From assembly GCA_021781815.1 (NCBI GenBank), contig JAJXWB010000004.1, forward strand, positions 62,001 to 126,000: DNA of 64,000 bases. The letters run 5' to 3'. The notes beneath the pieces are model-generated. The model saw only the letters and a program-made list of their open reading frames with translations. It made no database searches and had not been told where the DNA came from. The DNA comes from Pseudomonadota bacterium (lineage in GTDB: Bacteria; Pseudomonadota; Alphaproteobacteria; Rhizobiales; Beijerinckiaceae). Of the stretch, positions 18,130 through 27,536 are shown one piece after another (positions within the stretch are counted from its first letter, which is position 1; every line of letters starts with the position of its first letter). The position numbers were made by a program, and so were the translations under genes.

Positions 18130-19647
18130 ATGGCCGCGCATCTCTACTCTGAAATTTCGTCGCGATTTCCGGAGCGTTCGAAAACCGCCTTCGAAACGCA
18201 GGACGGCGGCAAGCACGCCTATGCCGACGTCGACGCCGGCGCGGCGCGCATGGCCGGCGCGCTGGCGGCGCTGGGCGTGCAGCCGGGCGACCGCGTCGCC
18301 GTGCAGGTCGAAAAGTCGTTGCAGGCCGTCCTGCTGTATCTCGGATGCGTGCGCGCCGGGGCTGTGTTCCTGCCCCTCAACACCGCCTATACCGCGGCGG
18401 AAATCGAATATTTTCTGAGCGACGCCGAGCCGCGCGTCTTCGTATGCGATCCGGCGCGCAAGGACGAACTGGCGGGCGCGACGAATGCTGCGAAGGTCGC
18501 GCATGTCGAGACGCTCGATGCGAACGGGCGCGGCTCGATCGCCGAACGCGCGCGCTTTCTGCCGCCGACATTCGACGATGTTGCGCGCGGCCCCGACGAT
18601 CTGGCTGGCATTCTCTATACGTCTGGCACGACCGGGCGCTCAAAGGGCGCGATGATCACGCATGAAAACCTCGCCTCCAACGCGCGCGCGCTGGTAGAGG
18701 GCTGGCGCTTCACGCGCGACGACGTGCTGATCCACGCGCTGCCGATCTATCACACGCATGGCCTGTTCGTGGCGATCAACACCTTGCTGATGGCCGGCGG
18801 GTCGATGATCTTCCTGCCGAAATTCGACGCAGGACAGGTCCTGTCCCACATGCCGCGAGCGACCAGCATGATGGGCGTGCCGACTTTCTATACGCGCCTG
18901 TTGCAGCATGCGGGCCTGACGCAGGAGGCGACGGCGCATATGCGGCTGTTCATCTCCGGCTCCGCGCCGCTGCTCGCCGAGACGCATCGCGAATGGCGCG
19001 CGCGCACTGGCCACGCCATACTCGAACGCTACGGCATGACTGAAACGAACATGATCACGTCGAATCCCTATGACGGCGATCGTCGGCCCGGAACGGTCGG
19101 CTTTCCTTTGCCCGGCGTTTCGTTGCGCATCGCCGACCCCGAGAGCGGAGCTGTTCTGCCGGCCGGCGAGATCGGCATGATCGAGGTGAAGGGCCCGAAT
19201 GTGTTCAAGGGTTATTGGCGGATGCCTGAAAAGACGGCCGCCGAATTTCGGCCCGATGGCTTTTTCATCACCGGCGATCTCGGCATGATCGACAGGCGCG
19301 ATTACGTGCATATCGTCGGGCGCGGCAAGGATCTTGTCATTAGCGGCGGGTTCAACGTCTATCCAAAGGAAATCGAGACCGAGATCGACGCTCTGCCCGG
19401 CGTCGTGGAGAGCGCCGTGATCGGCGCGCCGCATCGCGATTTCGGCGAGAGCGTGATGGCGGTCGTCGTGCGCACGAAGGACTCGACGCTCGACGAGGCG
19501 ACGATCGCCCGCGCGCTCTATGGCCGGCTCGCCAAATTCAAATTGCCGAAGAAGATCGTGTTTGTCGACGATTTGCCGCGCAACACGATGGGCAAGGTGC
19601 AGAAGAACGTGCTGCGCGAGAAATACGGGACGATTTTCAGCGACTGA
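18130..19647 (+). CDS. matB: Malonyl-CoA synthetase
   Basis: An AMP-forming acyl-CoA synthetase that activates malonate to malonyl-CoA. The 505-residue protein has the P-loop-like motif LYTSGTTGRSKGAM, the A5 motif ERYGMTETNM, the hinge GRGKDLVISGG and the C-terminal catalytic Lys in RNTMGKVQKN. Malonate specificity is inferred from similarity to MatB and from the adjacent matA. The ATG at 18130 has a good GGGAAGG site 9 bases upstream; a GTG at 18088 overlapping the matA stop is the alternative. Confidence 0.92.
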   Translation: MAAHLYSEISSRFPERSKTAFETQDGGKHAYADVDAGAARMAGALAALGVQPGDRVAVQVEKSLQAVLLYLGCVRAGAVFLPLNTAYTAAEIEYFLSDAEPRVFVCDPARKDELAGATNAAKVAHVETLDANGRGSIAERARFLPPTFDDVARGPDDLAGILYTSGTTGRSKGAMITHENLASNARALVEGWRFTRDDVLIHALPIYHTHGLFVAINTLLMAGGSMIFLPKFDAGQVLSHMPRATSMMGVPTFYTRLLQHAGLTQEATAHMRLFISGSAPLLAETHREWRARTGHAILERYGMTETNMITSNPYDGDRRPGTVGFPLPGVSLRIADPESGAVLPAGEIGMIEVKGPNVFKGYWRMPEKTAAEFRPDGFFITGDLGMIDRRDYVHIVGRGKDLVISGGFNVYPKEIETEIDALPGVVESAVIGAPHRDFGESVMAVVVRTKDSTLDEATIARALYGRLAKFKLPKKIVFVDDLPRNTMGKVQKNVLREKYGTIFSD

Positions 19648-19780
19648 CTCGACTGCGATCCTGCGGCCGCGCAGGGACGCGCCCGCCGCCCGCCCGGCGC
19701 CTCGCGGTCGATGACTGAACCGCCTTGCATCCCAGCACGCTGGCCGATAGCCTTCGGCCAAACGTGAGGGAGAGAACGAA

Positions 19781-21037
19781 ATGAACCACGCGCTCGTCGC
19801 GCTCGGCGCTCTGGCTTCGGCGGCGCTTTGCCCGGTCCCGGTTGCGTGCGCAGCCGACGCTCCGTCCGAAATCAGGATTGGCCACCTCTATGCGTCCGCC
19901 GGCCGGTTCGCGTCGATCTCCATGCCCGTGCATTATGCACTGAAGCTATGGATCGATCAGAAAAACGCCGACGGCGGCGTGTTCGTGAAGGGCTTTGGCA
20001 AGAAGATCCCGATCAAGCTCGTCGATTACGACGACCAGAGCAACACGTCGACGGCCGCGACGCTCTACAACCAGCTCATCACGCAGGACAAGGTCGACAT
20101 CCTGATCGCCGATTCCGGCTCCGTGCTGACTTCTGTCGCCGTGCCGATCGCGCGGGACCACAAGGTCATGCTGGTCGACCCGACCGGCACCGGCGCGGCC
20201 TTCTTTTCGCCGGATAATCCGTGGATCGCGCTGATGGCCGATCCGGTCTCGACCGTGTGGCCGAAGCCCGTCGCCGACTGGGTGTCGCAGGAAGGCCCCA
20301 GGCTCGGGATCAAGAAGCTCGCGATCCTCTATTCCACCAATGAATTCACGGGAACGCAGGCGAACGCGGCGCGCAAGTTCATCAAGGAGTCCGGCGCGCC
20401 GATCGAGATCGTGTTCGACCAGGGCGTGCCGACGGAAACGTCGAACTACACGGTGCTGATCAACAACATCAGGGCCGCCAATCCCGACATGGTGCTGCAT
20501 TTTGGCTATGCGCCGAACGATATCGCCTTCCTGCGCAACCTTGCGGATTCCGGCGTGAAGTTCAAAGGGCTGTTCTGTATCTACCCCGGGCTGGAGACCG
20601 ATCTGATCGAGAAGAACGTCGGCGAGAAGGGACTGCAATACGTGATGACCTATGTCACGTCGAACGATCTCGCCTACAAGGTGGACTTCGGCATGGACCT
20701 GCCCCGGTTCAGGGACGCCTGGAGCAAGAAATACCCGGACGGCAAGGTCGAGTTCGGCTTCAATTCGATCGCCGGATACACGACCGGTCTCGTGCTGGAA
20801 AAGGCGCTCGGCGACATGGCCAGCCTCGATCAGGGCGAATTGCGCCGGGCTATCTTCGCGCAGTCCGGCAAACTGAAGACTCTCGACGGAACGTTCGGGC
20901 TGGACGAGACGGGCGGCCAGATCGGCGAATTGACGCCGCTCGGCCAGTTCACGCCGGACGAGCACGGCCATCTCAAGTTGAATGCGATCTATCCGCAGGA
21001 TACGGCGACCGGCAAACCCGTCTATCCCCGGCCATGA
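19781..21037 (+). CDS. ABC transporter substrate-binding protein (Liv type)
   Basis: A 418-residue periplasmic binding protein of the branched-chain amino acid (HAAT) family. The signal peptide ends near CAADAPSE, and the mature protein begins with IRIGHLYASAGRF. The type I fold carries DYDDQSNTSTAATLYNQLI and later DMVLHFGYAPND. A strong GAGGGAGA site precedes the ATG. It opens a full five-gene importer and follows matA-matB on the same strand after 133 bases, so malonate or a related carboxylate is a plausible ligand. That is an inference; amino acids or amides are also possible. Confidence 0.9.
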   Translation: MNHALVALGALASAALCPVPVACAADAPSEIRIGHLYASAGRFASISMPVHYALKLWIDQKNADGGVFVKGFGKKIPIKLVDYDDQSNTSTAATLYNQLITQDKVDILIADSGSVLTSVAVPIARDHKVMLVDPTGTGAAFFSPDNPWIALMADPVSTVWPKPVADWVSQEGPRLGIKKLAILYSTNEFTGTQANAARKFIKESGAPIEIVFDQGVPTETSNYTVLINNIRAANPDMVLHFGYAPNDIAFLRNLADSGVKFKGLFCIYPGLETDLIEKNVGEKGLQYVMTYVTSNDLAYKVDFGMDLPRFRDAWSKKYPDGKVEFGFNSIAGYTTGLVLEKALGDMASLDQGELRRAIFAQSGKLKTLDGTFGLDETGGQIGELTPLGQFTPDEHGHLKLNAIYPQDTATGKPVYPRP

Positions 21038-21074
21038 GAAAAGAGCGACGGCGCCGATAGCGACCGCCCCGACG

Positions 21075-21998
21075 ATGCTGATCTATTCACTCCTCTCCGG
21101 CGTGCTGTTCGGGCTCTATTTCAGCCTGATCGGGCTCGGCCTCAATCTTGTCTTCGGCGTCATGCGCATCGTCAACCTCGCGCATGGCGACTTTCTTATG
21201 CTGGGCGCCTATTGCGCGTTCTGGATGTACACGTTGTTCGGCGTCGATCCGGTCTATGCAATTCCCGTCGCCTTCGTCCTGTTCGCGCTCATCGGTCTGC
21301 CGCTCTATTATGCGCTTGTGCCGCGTCTGCTCGCCGCGCGCGACCCCGAGATGCTGTCGATCATCCTGTTCTTCGGTCTTTCCCAGGTGATCGAGGCGCT
21401 GTCGACAATCGCCTTCGGCACATCCGAACAATCTATTCCCGGCAGCGAACTCGGGCGCTCGCTGCGTGCGTTCGTGGGCTGGCTCGCGGGCCACGACATC
21501 GAAAGCGGCCCGATCGAAGTCTTCGGCCAGAGCTTCCCTTCCGCATGGGTCATGTCCGCAATAGCCAGCCTCGTCGCGGTGGCGTTCGTCTATTTCTATC
21601 TCTACCGCACGCGCACCGGCTATCTGACGCGCGCCGTGATGTCGCGGCGCGACGAGGCGCTGGCGACGGGCATAGACGTACATCGCATCTCCGCGATCGC
21701 ATTTGGAATCGGCATCGCGCTCGCCTCGATCGGCGGCGTGTTCGCGCCGTTCATGCTGGGCTCGATCACGCCGGCGATGGGCGTCGATGCAACTGTCACA
21801 TCCTTCGCGGTCATCGTCGTCGGCTCGCTTGGAAGCCCGCTTGGCACGGTGCTCGGCGGCCTGGTCTACGGCGTCTCCTACATGCTGGTGCAGACCTACC
21901 TGTCGAGCTGGGCGAACCTGCTGCCCTATCTGCTGCTGATCGGGATTTTGCTCGTGCGGCCGAGCGGATTGCTGGGAAAGCGGGTGCGCCTTGCCTAG
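21075..21998 (+). CDS. ABC transporter permease, LivH type
   Basis: A 307-residue inner-membrane permease with about eight hydrophobic helices. The family signature FGVMRIVNLAHGDFLMLGAY lies near the N-terminus, and the EAA-like loop region around ATGIDVHRISAIAFGIG contacts the ATPase. The ATG at 21075 is used because the LivH N-terminus starts there; the open frame upstream overlaps the binding-protein gene. It overlaps the next permease gene by eight bases. Confidence 0.92.
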   Translation: MLIYSLLSGVLFGLYFSLIGLGLNLVFGVMRIVNLAHGDFLMLGAYCAFWMYTLFGVDPVYAIPVAFVLFALIGLPLYYALVPRLLAARDPEMLSIILFFGLSQVIEALSTIAFGTSEQSIPGSELGRSLRAFVGWLAGHDIESGPIEVFGQSFPSAWVMSAIASLVAVAFVYFYLYRTRTGYLTRAVMSRRDEALATGIDVHRISAIAFGIGIALASIGGVFAPFMLGSITPAMGVDATVTSFAVIVVGSLGSPLGTVLGGLVYGVSYMLVQTYLSSWANLLPYLLLIGILLVRPSGLLGKRVRLA

Positions 21999-22923
21999 AT
22001 CGTTCCCGCGCTGGCTCCAGCACGTCCTTTTCATCGTGGCGCCTGTCACGGCGGCATTCGCGATATTGCCGTCGGTCTATAGCAATCACCTGCTTCTTTT
22101 CAATTTCGTGGTGTTTCTGACCCTCGCGCAGGGCGTCAACGTCATCTACGGGTTCACTGGCTATCTGCCGTTCGGCTATGTCGGCTTCTTCGGCGCCGGC
22201 GCCTATGGCTTCTCGCTGCTGGTGATGCACCTGCATGCGCCTCCGGTTCTGGCGCTCGGCGCCGCCGGCGTCAGCGCGGTCGCGCTCGGACTGCTTCTGA
22301 CGCCGCTGCTGCGGCTCTCCGGCGCCTATTTCTCGATCGCCAATCTCGCGGCATCGCTCGCCGTGCTGCATTTCATCTCCAACCCCAATCTTGAGCCGAT
22401 CACGCGCGGGCCCTACGGCGTCAGCCTCAGCGGCGTCTTCAATCCAGATCTCGCCTACAGCATCGCAGTCGCAGTCATGGCCTTTGCGCTGATTGTCGTG
22501 GTCTATCTCCGCAACTCGCGTTTCGGACTGGCGCTGCAGGCCGTGCGCGAGGACGCGGTCAGCGCGGCCAGCGCGGGCGTCGATGTCGTGCGTGTTCGTG
22601 TCTACGCATGGCTGATCTCGTCCGTCATCGCCGGGTTCGCTGGCGGCGTCTACGCCTGGTACGTATCGGTATTCTACCCGGAGACCGTCTTCGGCTCGGA
22701 CTATTCGATCTTCGCGATCGTCTTCGCCTTGTTCGGCGGGGTCTCGACGATCATCGGTCCGATCGTCGGCGTCGTGCTGCTCTATGGCGTCTACAATTTC
22801 ATCGGCTTCTCGACGCCGCAATATTTCCAGCTCATCTATGGCGCGCTCATCATCCTGCTCGTCCTGTTCCTGCCGCAAGGCCTGATCTCGTTCGTCAAGC
22901 GCAGAGGCGTCGATGTCCCCTGA
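21991..22923 (+). CDS. ABC transporter permease, LivM type
   Basis: A 310-residue membrane permease, partner of the LivH-type protein. It shows the family features NVIYGFTGYLPFGYVGFFGAGAY in the N-terminal third and the cytoplasmic loop AVREDAVSAASAGVDVVRVRVYAW. The start is a TTG at 21991 inside the end of the previous gene; no better start is seen close by. It overlaps the following ATPase gene by 11 bases. Confidence 0.9.
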   Translation: MPRSFPRWLQHVLFIVAPVTAAFAILPSVYSNHLLLFNFVVFLTLAQGVNVIYGFTGYLPFGYVGFFGAGAYGFSLLVMHLHAPPVLALGAAGVSAVALGLLLTPLLRLSGAYFSIANLAASLAVLHFISNPNLEPITRGPYGVSLSGVFNPDLAYSIAVAVMAFALIVVVYLRNSRFGLALQAVREDAVSAASAGVDVVRVRVYAWLISSVIAGFAGGVYAWYVSVFYPETVFGSDYSIFAIVFALFGGVSTIIGPIVGVVLLYGVYNFIGFSTPQYFQLIYGALIILLVLFLPQGLISFVKRRGVDVP

Positions 22924-23638
22924 CGCGATCCTGCGCATCGATGCGCTGACAAAACTGTTCTTTGGCTTTCGTGCGCTCGACAGCCTGTCGTTGCACGTCG
23001 CGCGCGGCGAAATTCTGGGGCTCGTCGGCCCCAACGGATCCGGCAAGACGACCTGCATCAACGTCGTCTCCGGCCTTTATGCGCCGGAGGCGGGCTCGGT
23101 CGTGTTCGACGGCGAGGAAGTCGCGGGGCTTTCGACGCACAAGCTCGTGCATCGCGGGATCAATCGCACCTTTCAGGTGCCCAAGCCCTTCATGCATCTC
23201 ACGGCGCGCGAGAATGTCGACGTTGCGATCGCCTACGGCCGCAATCCACAGGGCGAGGTCGACGCCGGCGCGCTGCTCGCATCGCTCAATCTCGATGCCC
23301 TGGCGTCGCGACCGGCCGCCGAACTCAACAGCGCGCAGCAGAAAATGCTCGATCTCGCCCGCGCCCTCGCAACCGGCCCGAAGCTCCTGCTCGTCGATGA
23401 ACTCGCAGCCGGTCTCAATCCGGCCGAACTCGACTGGGTCGCGGCGAAGCTGAAAGACTTTGCGCGGGCGGGCATGTCGATCATCGTCGTGGAGCATCTC
23501 ATGGGCTTCATCGAACAGGTCACCGACCGCGTGGTGGTGATGAACGCCGGCCACGAAATATTTGGCGGCACGCTGGCCGAAGCCGTGCAGGACGGGAAGG
23601 TCGTCGAGGTGTTCCTGGGAGGCGGTCATGCTGGCTGA
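22913..23638 (+). CDS. ABC transporter ATP-binding protein, LivG type
   Basis: A 241-residue ATPase of a Liv-type importer. Walker A is GPNGSGKTT, the LivG-specific RTFQVPKPFMHLTARENV follows, and Walker B is LLLVDELAAGLNP with the H-loop IIVVEHLM. The ABC signature is degenerate: LNSAQQKMLDLARAL in place of the usual LSxGxQ, which is worth noting though the other motifs are intact. It overlaps both neighbours by about 11 bases, indicating tight translational coupling. Confidence 0.92.
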   Translation: MSPDAILRIDALTKLFFGFRALDSLSLHVARGEILGLVGPNGSGKTTCINVVSGLYAPEAGSVVFDGEEVAGLSTHKLVHRGINRTFQVPKPFMHLTARENVDVAIAYGRNPQGEVDAGALLASLNLDALASRPAAELNSAQQKMLDLARALATGPKLLLVDELAAGLNPAELDWVAAKLKDFARAGMSIIVVEHLMGFIEQVTDRVVVMNAGHEIFGGTLAEAVQDGKVVEVFLGGGHAG

Positions 23639-24344
23639 GGCGCCGCTTCTTTCCACCCGCGGAATCGAGGCGCGTTACGGGCGCATGCAGGTGTTGTGGG
23701 GCGTCGACATCGACGTGCAGCCGAGGGAAACGATCCTGCTGCTCGGCGCCAACGGCGCGGGCAAGACGACCTTCCTGAAGACACTCGTCGGCCTGATGCC
23801 CGCAAGCGCCGGGTCAATCAACTTCGCCGGCGAGGATATCGCGCATCTGCGCGCGGACAGGCGCATGCGGCGGGGTATCGCTTACATGTCCGAACTCGGC
23901 GTCTTTCCCGATCTCACAATCGAGGAGAACATCCGTATCGGCGCGCAGGCGCTCTCAACGACTGCGGCCCGCGAAAAAGCCGATGAGATGTATGGGTTGT
24001 TTCCCGTGTTGCGTGAAAAGCGCGACGGGCTTGCGTCGAGCCTGTCGGGCGGCCAGCGCAAGATGCTCGGCATCGCCAAGGCGCTCGCCGCCGATCCGCG
24101 CCTGCTGGTGATGGACGAACCCTCGGCCGGTCTCTCGCCATTGTTCGTTGGCGAGGTCGTCCGCACGCTCGGGGCATTGCGCGTGGGCGGCCTATCGCTG
24201 CTGATCGCCGAGCAGAACATCGGCTTTCTCGACATAGCCACGCGCGTTTATGTCCTCGAAGGCGGTCGCATCCGCTTCTCTGGCACGGTCGCCGACATGA
24301 GCGGCGACGAAGATTTGCGGAGGGCCTATTTCGGGCTGAAGTGA
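23628..24344 (+). CDS. ABC transporter ATP-binding protein, LivF type
   Basis: A 238-residue ATPase, the second of the pair in the importer. Walker A is GANGAGKTT, the ABC signature LSGGQRKMLGIAKAL is intact, and Walker B is LLVMDEPSAGLSP. The LivF hallmark YMSELGVFPDLTIEENI is present. The ATG at 23628 lies within the end of the LivG gene. It ends the importer operon 12 bases before the convergent M20 hydrolase gene. Confidence 0.92.
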   Translation: MLAEAPLLSTRGIEARYGRMQVLWGVDIDVQPRETILLLGANGAGKTTFLKTLVGLMPASAGSINFAGEDIAHLRADRRMRRGIAYMSELGVFPDLTIEENIRIGAQALSTTAAREKADEMYGLFPVLREKRDGLASSLSGGQRKMLGIAKALAADPRLLVMDEPSAGLSPLFVGEVVRTLGALRVGGLSLLIAEQNIGFLDIATRVYVLEGGRIRFSGTVADMSGDEDLRRAYFGLK

Positions 24345-24356
24345 AGGGCTGTCCGC

Positions 24357-25514
24357 TCAGGCCAGCCTTTTCTCCGCGACGCGCGCCAGCAAGGCCGCGC
24401 CGATCGGCAGAATCTCGTCGTTGAACGTGTAGCCCGGGTTGTGCACAGCCGGCCCCGGCCCCATACCGATCCAGACATAGGCGCCCGGCGCCACCATCGA
24501 CATGTCCGCGAAATCCTCCGAGCCCATTTTCGGCTCCGCGTCCGTCACGACCATGTCCGCGCCGAACAGTTCAGCCGCCGTCTCGGCCATCGCGTTCGTC
24601 TGCTCCTCGGCGTTGCGCAGAACGGAGAAGATGTCGCGGATCTCGACGTCGATCTTCGCGCCGTAGGCCGCCGCCATGCCGGCGGCGAGTTCGCGCATGC
24701 GGCGCGCGACCAGCGCGCGCACCTTGTCGTCGAAAATACGGATGGTGCCGGCCAGATGCGCCGTCTCGGGAATGATGTTGTAGGCCGTGCCGGCGTTGAA
24801 TTTCGTGATCGACACGACGGCGCCCTGCAACGGGGGCGCGTTGCGGCTGACGATCGTCTGGATTGATTGCGCCAGCGCCGCGCCGACCATGATCGGATCG
24901 CAGGATTGTTCGGGCATGGCGCCGTGCGCGCCCTTGCCGGTGATCCGGATGTCGAAGAAATCCGAGCCCGCCATGGCCGGTCCGGTCCGCATGCTGATCG
25001 TGCCGAGCGGGCCGCCCGGCCAATTGTGCAGGCCGTATACTTCATCGCAGGGGAACCGCTGGAACAGGCCATCGGCGATCATGGCGCGCGCGCCCCCGAG
25101 TCCTTCCTCGGCCGGCTGGAAAATCAGCGCGACCGAGCCCGCGAAATCGCGGGTCTCCGCCAGATAGCGCGCCGCGCCGAGCAGGATGGTCGTGTGCCCG
25201 TCGTGGCCGCAGCCGTGGAACTTGCCAGCCCGCGTCGATTTCCAGGGCAGATCGGTCAGTTCGTCCATTGGCAGCGCGTCCATGTCGGCGCGAAGGCCAA
25301 CGCGCCTGTTGCCCGGTCGCTTGCCGTGGACGATGCCGACGACGCCGGTCTTGCCTATGCCAGCGTGCACCTCGATTCCGTAGCTTTGCAGTTCGCGCGC
25401 AACGACGCCTGCGGTGCGCGTCTCCTCGAAACCGATCTCTGGATGGGCGTGCAGATCGCGCCGAATCGATGTGAGTGTGTCGGCATATCCCTTGATCCTG
25501 TCGAACGCGCTCAT
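24357..25514 (-). CDS. M20 family amidohydrolase (hippurate hydrolase-like)
   Basis: A 385-residue zinc hydrolase of the M20D group (hippurate, N-acyl-amino acid or indole-acetyl-amino acid hydrolases). Metal ligands are visible in HGCGHDGHTT, the catalytic Glu pair in FQPAEEGLGGA, and later GSEDFADM. The dimerisation domain lies between. The ATG at 25514 has GGAG about 6 bases upstream. It is convergent with the Liv-type importer, which raises the possibility that the importer brings in an amide or N-acyl compound, but strand and operon do not prove a link. Confidence 0.9.
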   Translation of the reverse strand: MSAFDRIKGYADTLTSIRRDLHAHPEIGFEETRTAGVVARELQSYGIEVHAGIGKTGVVGIVHGKRPGNRRVGLRADMDALPMDELTDLPWKSTRAGKFHGCGHDGHTTILLGAARYLAETRDFAGSVALIFQPAEEGLGGARAMIADGLFQRFPCDEVYGLHNWPGGPLGTISMRTGPAMAGSDFFDIRITGKGAHGAMPEQSCDPIMVGAALAQSIQTIVSRNAPPLQGAVVSITKFNAGTAYNIIPETAHLAGTIRIFDDKVRALVARRMRELAAGMAAAYGAKIDVEIRDIFSVLRNAEEQTNAMAETAAELFGADMVVTDAEPKMGSEDFADMSMVAPGAYVWIGMGPGPAVHNPGYTFNDEILPIGAALLARVAEKRLA

Positions 25515-25661
25515 CTGATGCTCCGCTGCCGCCATGCCGAAATGGGATGTTACGTGCGCCGCTATGCGCTGGGCAAGCCGGCGCCTTGACGCGACGCGGC
25601 GATGCCGCCGAAAATCGGACCATCTGAACAAGGGCCGCGAAGGCTGCACGAGGAAACGCGC

Positions 25662-27536
25662 ATGAACCAGACAGCAACGCTTGCGGCGCCTGCGGCGCCG
25701 TTCAGGCATATCGATTTTCTGAAGCGCGACATCGAGATGGAGCGCCGGCCGGATGGCGTCATCATTCTGCGCCAGCGCATTCCGCTCGATCGGATCGAGC
25801 GGTGCATTCCAGCCTATCTCGCGCGCTGGGCGAGGGAGCGCCCGGACCATGTGTGGCTTGCGCAACGGCGCGGTCCTGACCGCGCATGGAAGAAGGTCAC
25901 ATACAGCGAGGCGAAGCATGCGGTCGACGCCCTGACGCAGGCTTTGCTCGACATGAATTTGACGCCGGAACGGCCGGTGGCGATTCTCTCGGGAAATTCG
26001 ATCGAACATGCGCTGCTAACACAGGCGGCCATGCAGGCCGGCGTGCCGGCCGCGCCCGTGTCGCCGGCCTATTCGCTTATGAGTCAGGACCACGCAAAAC
26101 TGCGCTACATCTTCGACCTGATCCGGCCTGGCGTGGTGATGGTGCAGGATGGCGTCGCATTTGCGCGCGCGCTGCAGGCGCTCGATCTGACCGGCGTGAC
26201 GCTGATCCATGTCGAACGTCCTGCCGAAGGCATTGTGAGTCTCGCCTGGAACGATCTCGTCGCGACACAGCCGACCGAGGCCGTCGAGAAGGCGATTGCG
26301 GCGGTGGGCCCCAAGACCGTCGGCAAGCTGCTCTTTACCTCCGGCTCCACCGGCATGCCCAAGGCGGTCATCAATACGCAGGAGATGATGTGCGCAAACG
26401 TCGTCATGGGCCAGATGACGCGCAGGCGCAGCCCCGACGACCCGCGCATGGTCGTGCTGGACTGGCTGCCATGGAACCATACGATGGGCGGTAACGCCGG
26501 CTTCCATGCCCTGCTGGCGGAAGGTGGGACTCTCTATATCGACGACGGTCGCCCCGTTCCGGGCATGTTCGAAGAGACCTTGCGCAATTTGCGGGAGGTG
26601 TCGCCGACATATTACACCAACGTGCCGGCAGGGTTCGCCGTACTCGCCACCGCGCTTGAAAATGACGACGCTCTTGCGCGCAACTTCTTCAAGGATTTGG
26701 CCATCCTTGGCTACGGCGGCGCCACGCTGCCGGATGACCTTTACGTGCGCATGCAGCGGCTCGCCGTGAAATACACGGGCAATCGCATCGTCTTCTTCAC
26801 GGGCTGGGGTTCGACCGAAACGGCGCCGACGGCGACCTCGACCTATTGGGCGACAGAGCGGGTCGGCCTGATCGGGCTTCCGCATCCCGGCGTCGAGTTG
26901 AAAATGGTTCCAGCCGGGTCGAAATATGAAATGCGCATCCGCTCCATCATTGTGACGCCGGGTTATTATCGCCAGCCCGAACTCACGGCCAGCGCGTTCG
27001 ACGAGGAGGGGTTCTACAAGATCGGAGACGCCGGGACCTTCGTTGATCCAGACGATCCGAAGCAGGGGCTGATCTTCGCCGGCCGCGTGGTGGAGGATTT
27101 CAAACTGTCCTCCGGCACGTTCGTGCATGTCGGCTCTTTGCGCGTCGCCGCAATAGCCGCAGCGAGCCCCGTCATCCAGGATGCGCTTGTCGCTGGCCAG
27201 GACAAGGACTTCATCGGCCTGCTCGCCTGGCCCAATCTTGAAGCGTGCCGCCTCCTTGCAGGCAGGGCGACCGCCGTCGCCGACGAACTCGTGCGCGATC
27301 CGAACGTGATCGAGCATGTGCGGACGTCGCTGCACGCCTACAATCGGGCAAGTCAGGGCTCGTCGATGCGCATCTCGCGCGCGATTCTGATGACCGAGCC
27401 GCCCTCGATCGATGGCAACGAACTCACCGACAAGGGCTATATCAACCAGCGCGCGGCGCTGGAACGACGCAATGACCTTGTCGAACGTTTGTACGCGCCG
27501 GCCCCGGACGCAGACGTGATTGTGATCGAGGGATGA
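25662..27536 (+). CDS. Feruloyl-CoA synthetase-like AMP-dependent ligase
   Basis: A 624-residue adenylate-forming acyl-CoA ligase closest in layout to feruloyl-CoA synthases: a long N-terminal part with IPLDRIERCIPAYLARWA, the AMP motif LLFTSGSTGMPKAV, LDWLPWNHTMGGN, GWGSTETAPT and a long C-terminal region. The substrate may be an aromatic or other carboxylate; ferulate is a family-level guess. It is divergent from the M20 gene and overlaps the following oxidoreductase by four bases (ATGA). No enoyl-CoA hydratase/aldolase follows, so a complete ferulate route is not shown. Confidence 0.85.
   Translation: MNQTATLAAPAAPFRHIDFLKRDIEMERRPDGVIILRQRIPLDRIERCIPAYLARWARERPDHVWLAQRRGPDRAWKKVTYSEAKHAVDALTQALLDMNLTPERPVAILSGNSIEHALLTQAAMQAGVPAAPVSPAYSLMSQDHAKLRYIFDLIRPGVVMVQDGVAFARALQALDLTGVTLIHVERPAEGIVSLAWNDLVATQPTEAVEKAIAAVGPKTVGKLLFTSGSTGMPKAVINTQEMMCANVVMGQMTRRRSPDDPRMVVLDWLPWNHTMGGNAGFHALLAEGGTLYIDDGRPVPGMFEETLRNLREVSPTYYTNVPAGFAVLATALENDDALARNFFKDLAILGYGGATLPDDLYVRMQRLAVKYTGNRIVFFTGWGSTETAPTATSTYWATERVGLIGLPHPGVELKMVPAGSKYEMRIRSIIVTPGYYRQPELTASAFDEEGFYKIGDAGTFVDPDDPKQGLIFAGRVVEDFKLSSGTFVHVGSLRVAAIAAASPVIQDALVAGQDKDFIGLLAWPNLEACRLLAGRATAVADELVRDPNVIEHVRTSLHAYNRASQGSSMRISRAILMTEPPSIDGNELTDKGYINQRAALERRNDLVERLYAPAPDADVIVIEG

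Noticed and set aside
19743-19760. Small GGCCGA/TCGGCC hairpin before the binding-protein gene as a terminator or riboswitch
   Set aside because: A 6-bp stem without a T-run or conserved structure is too weak to call.
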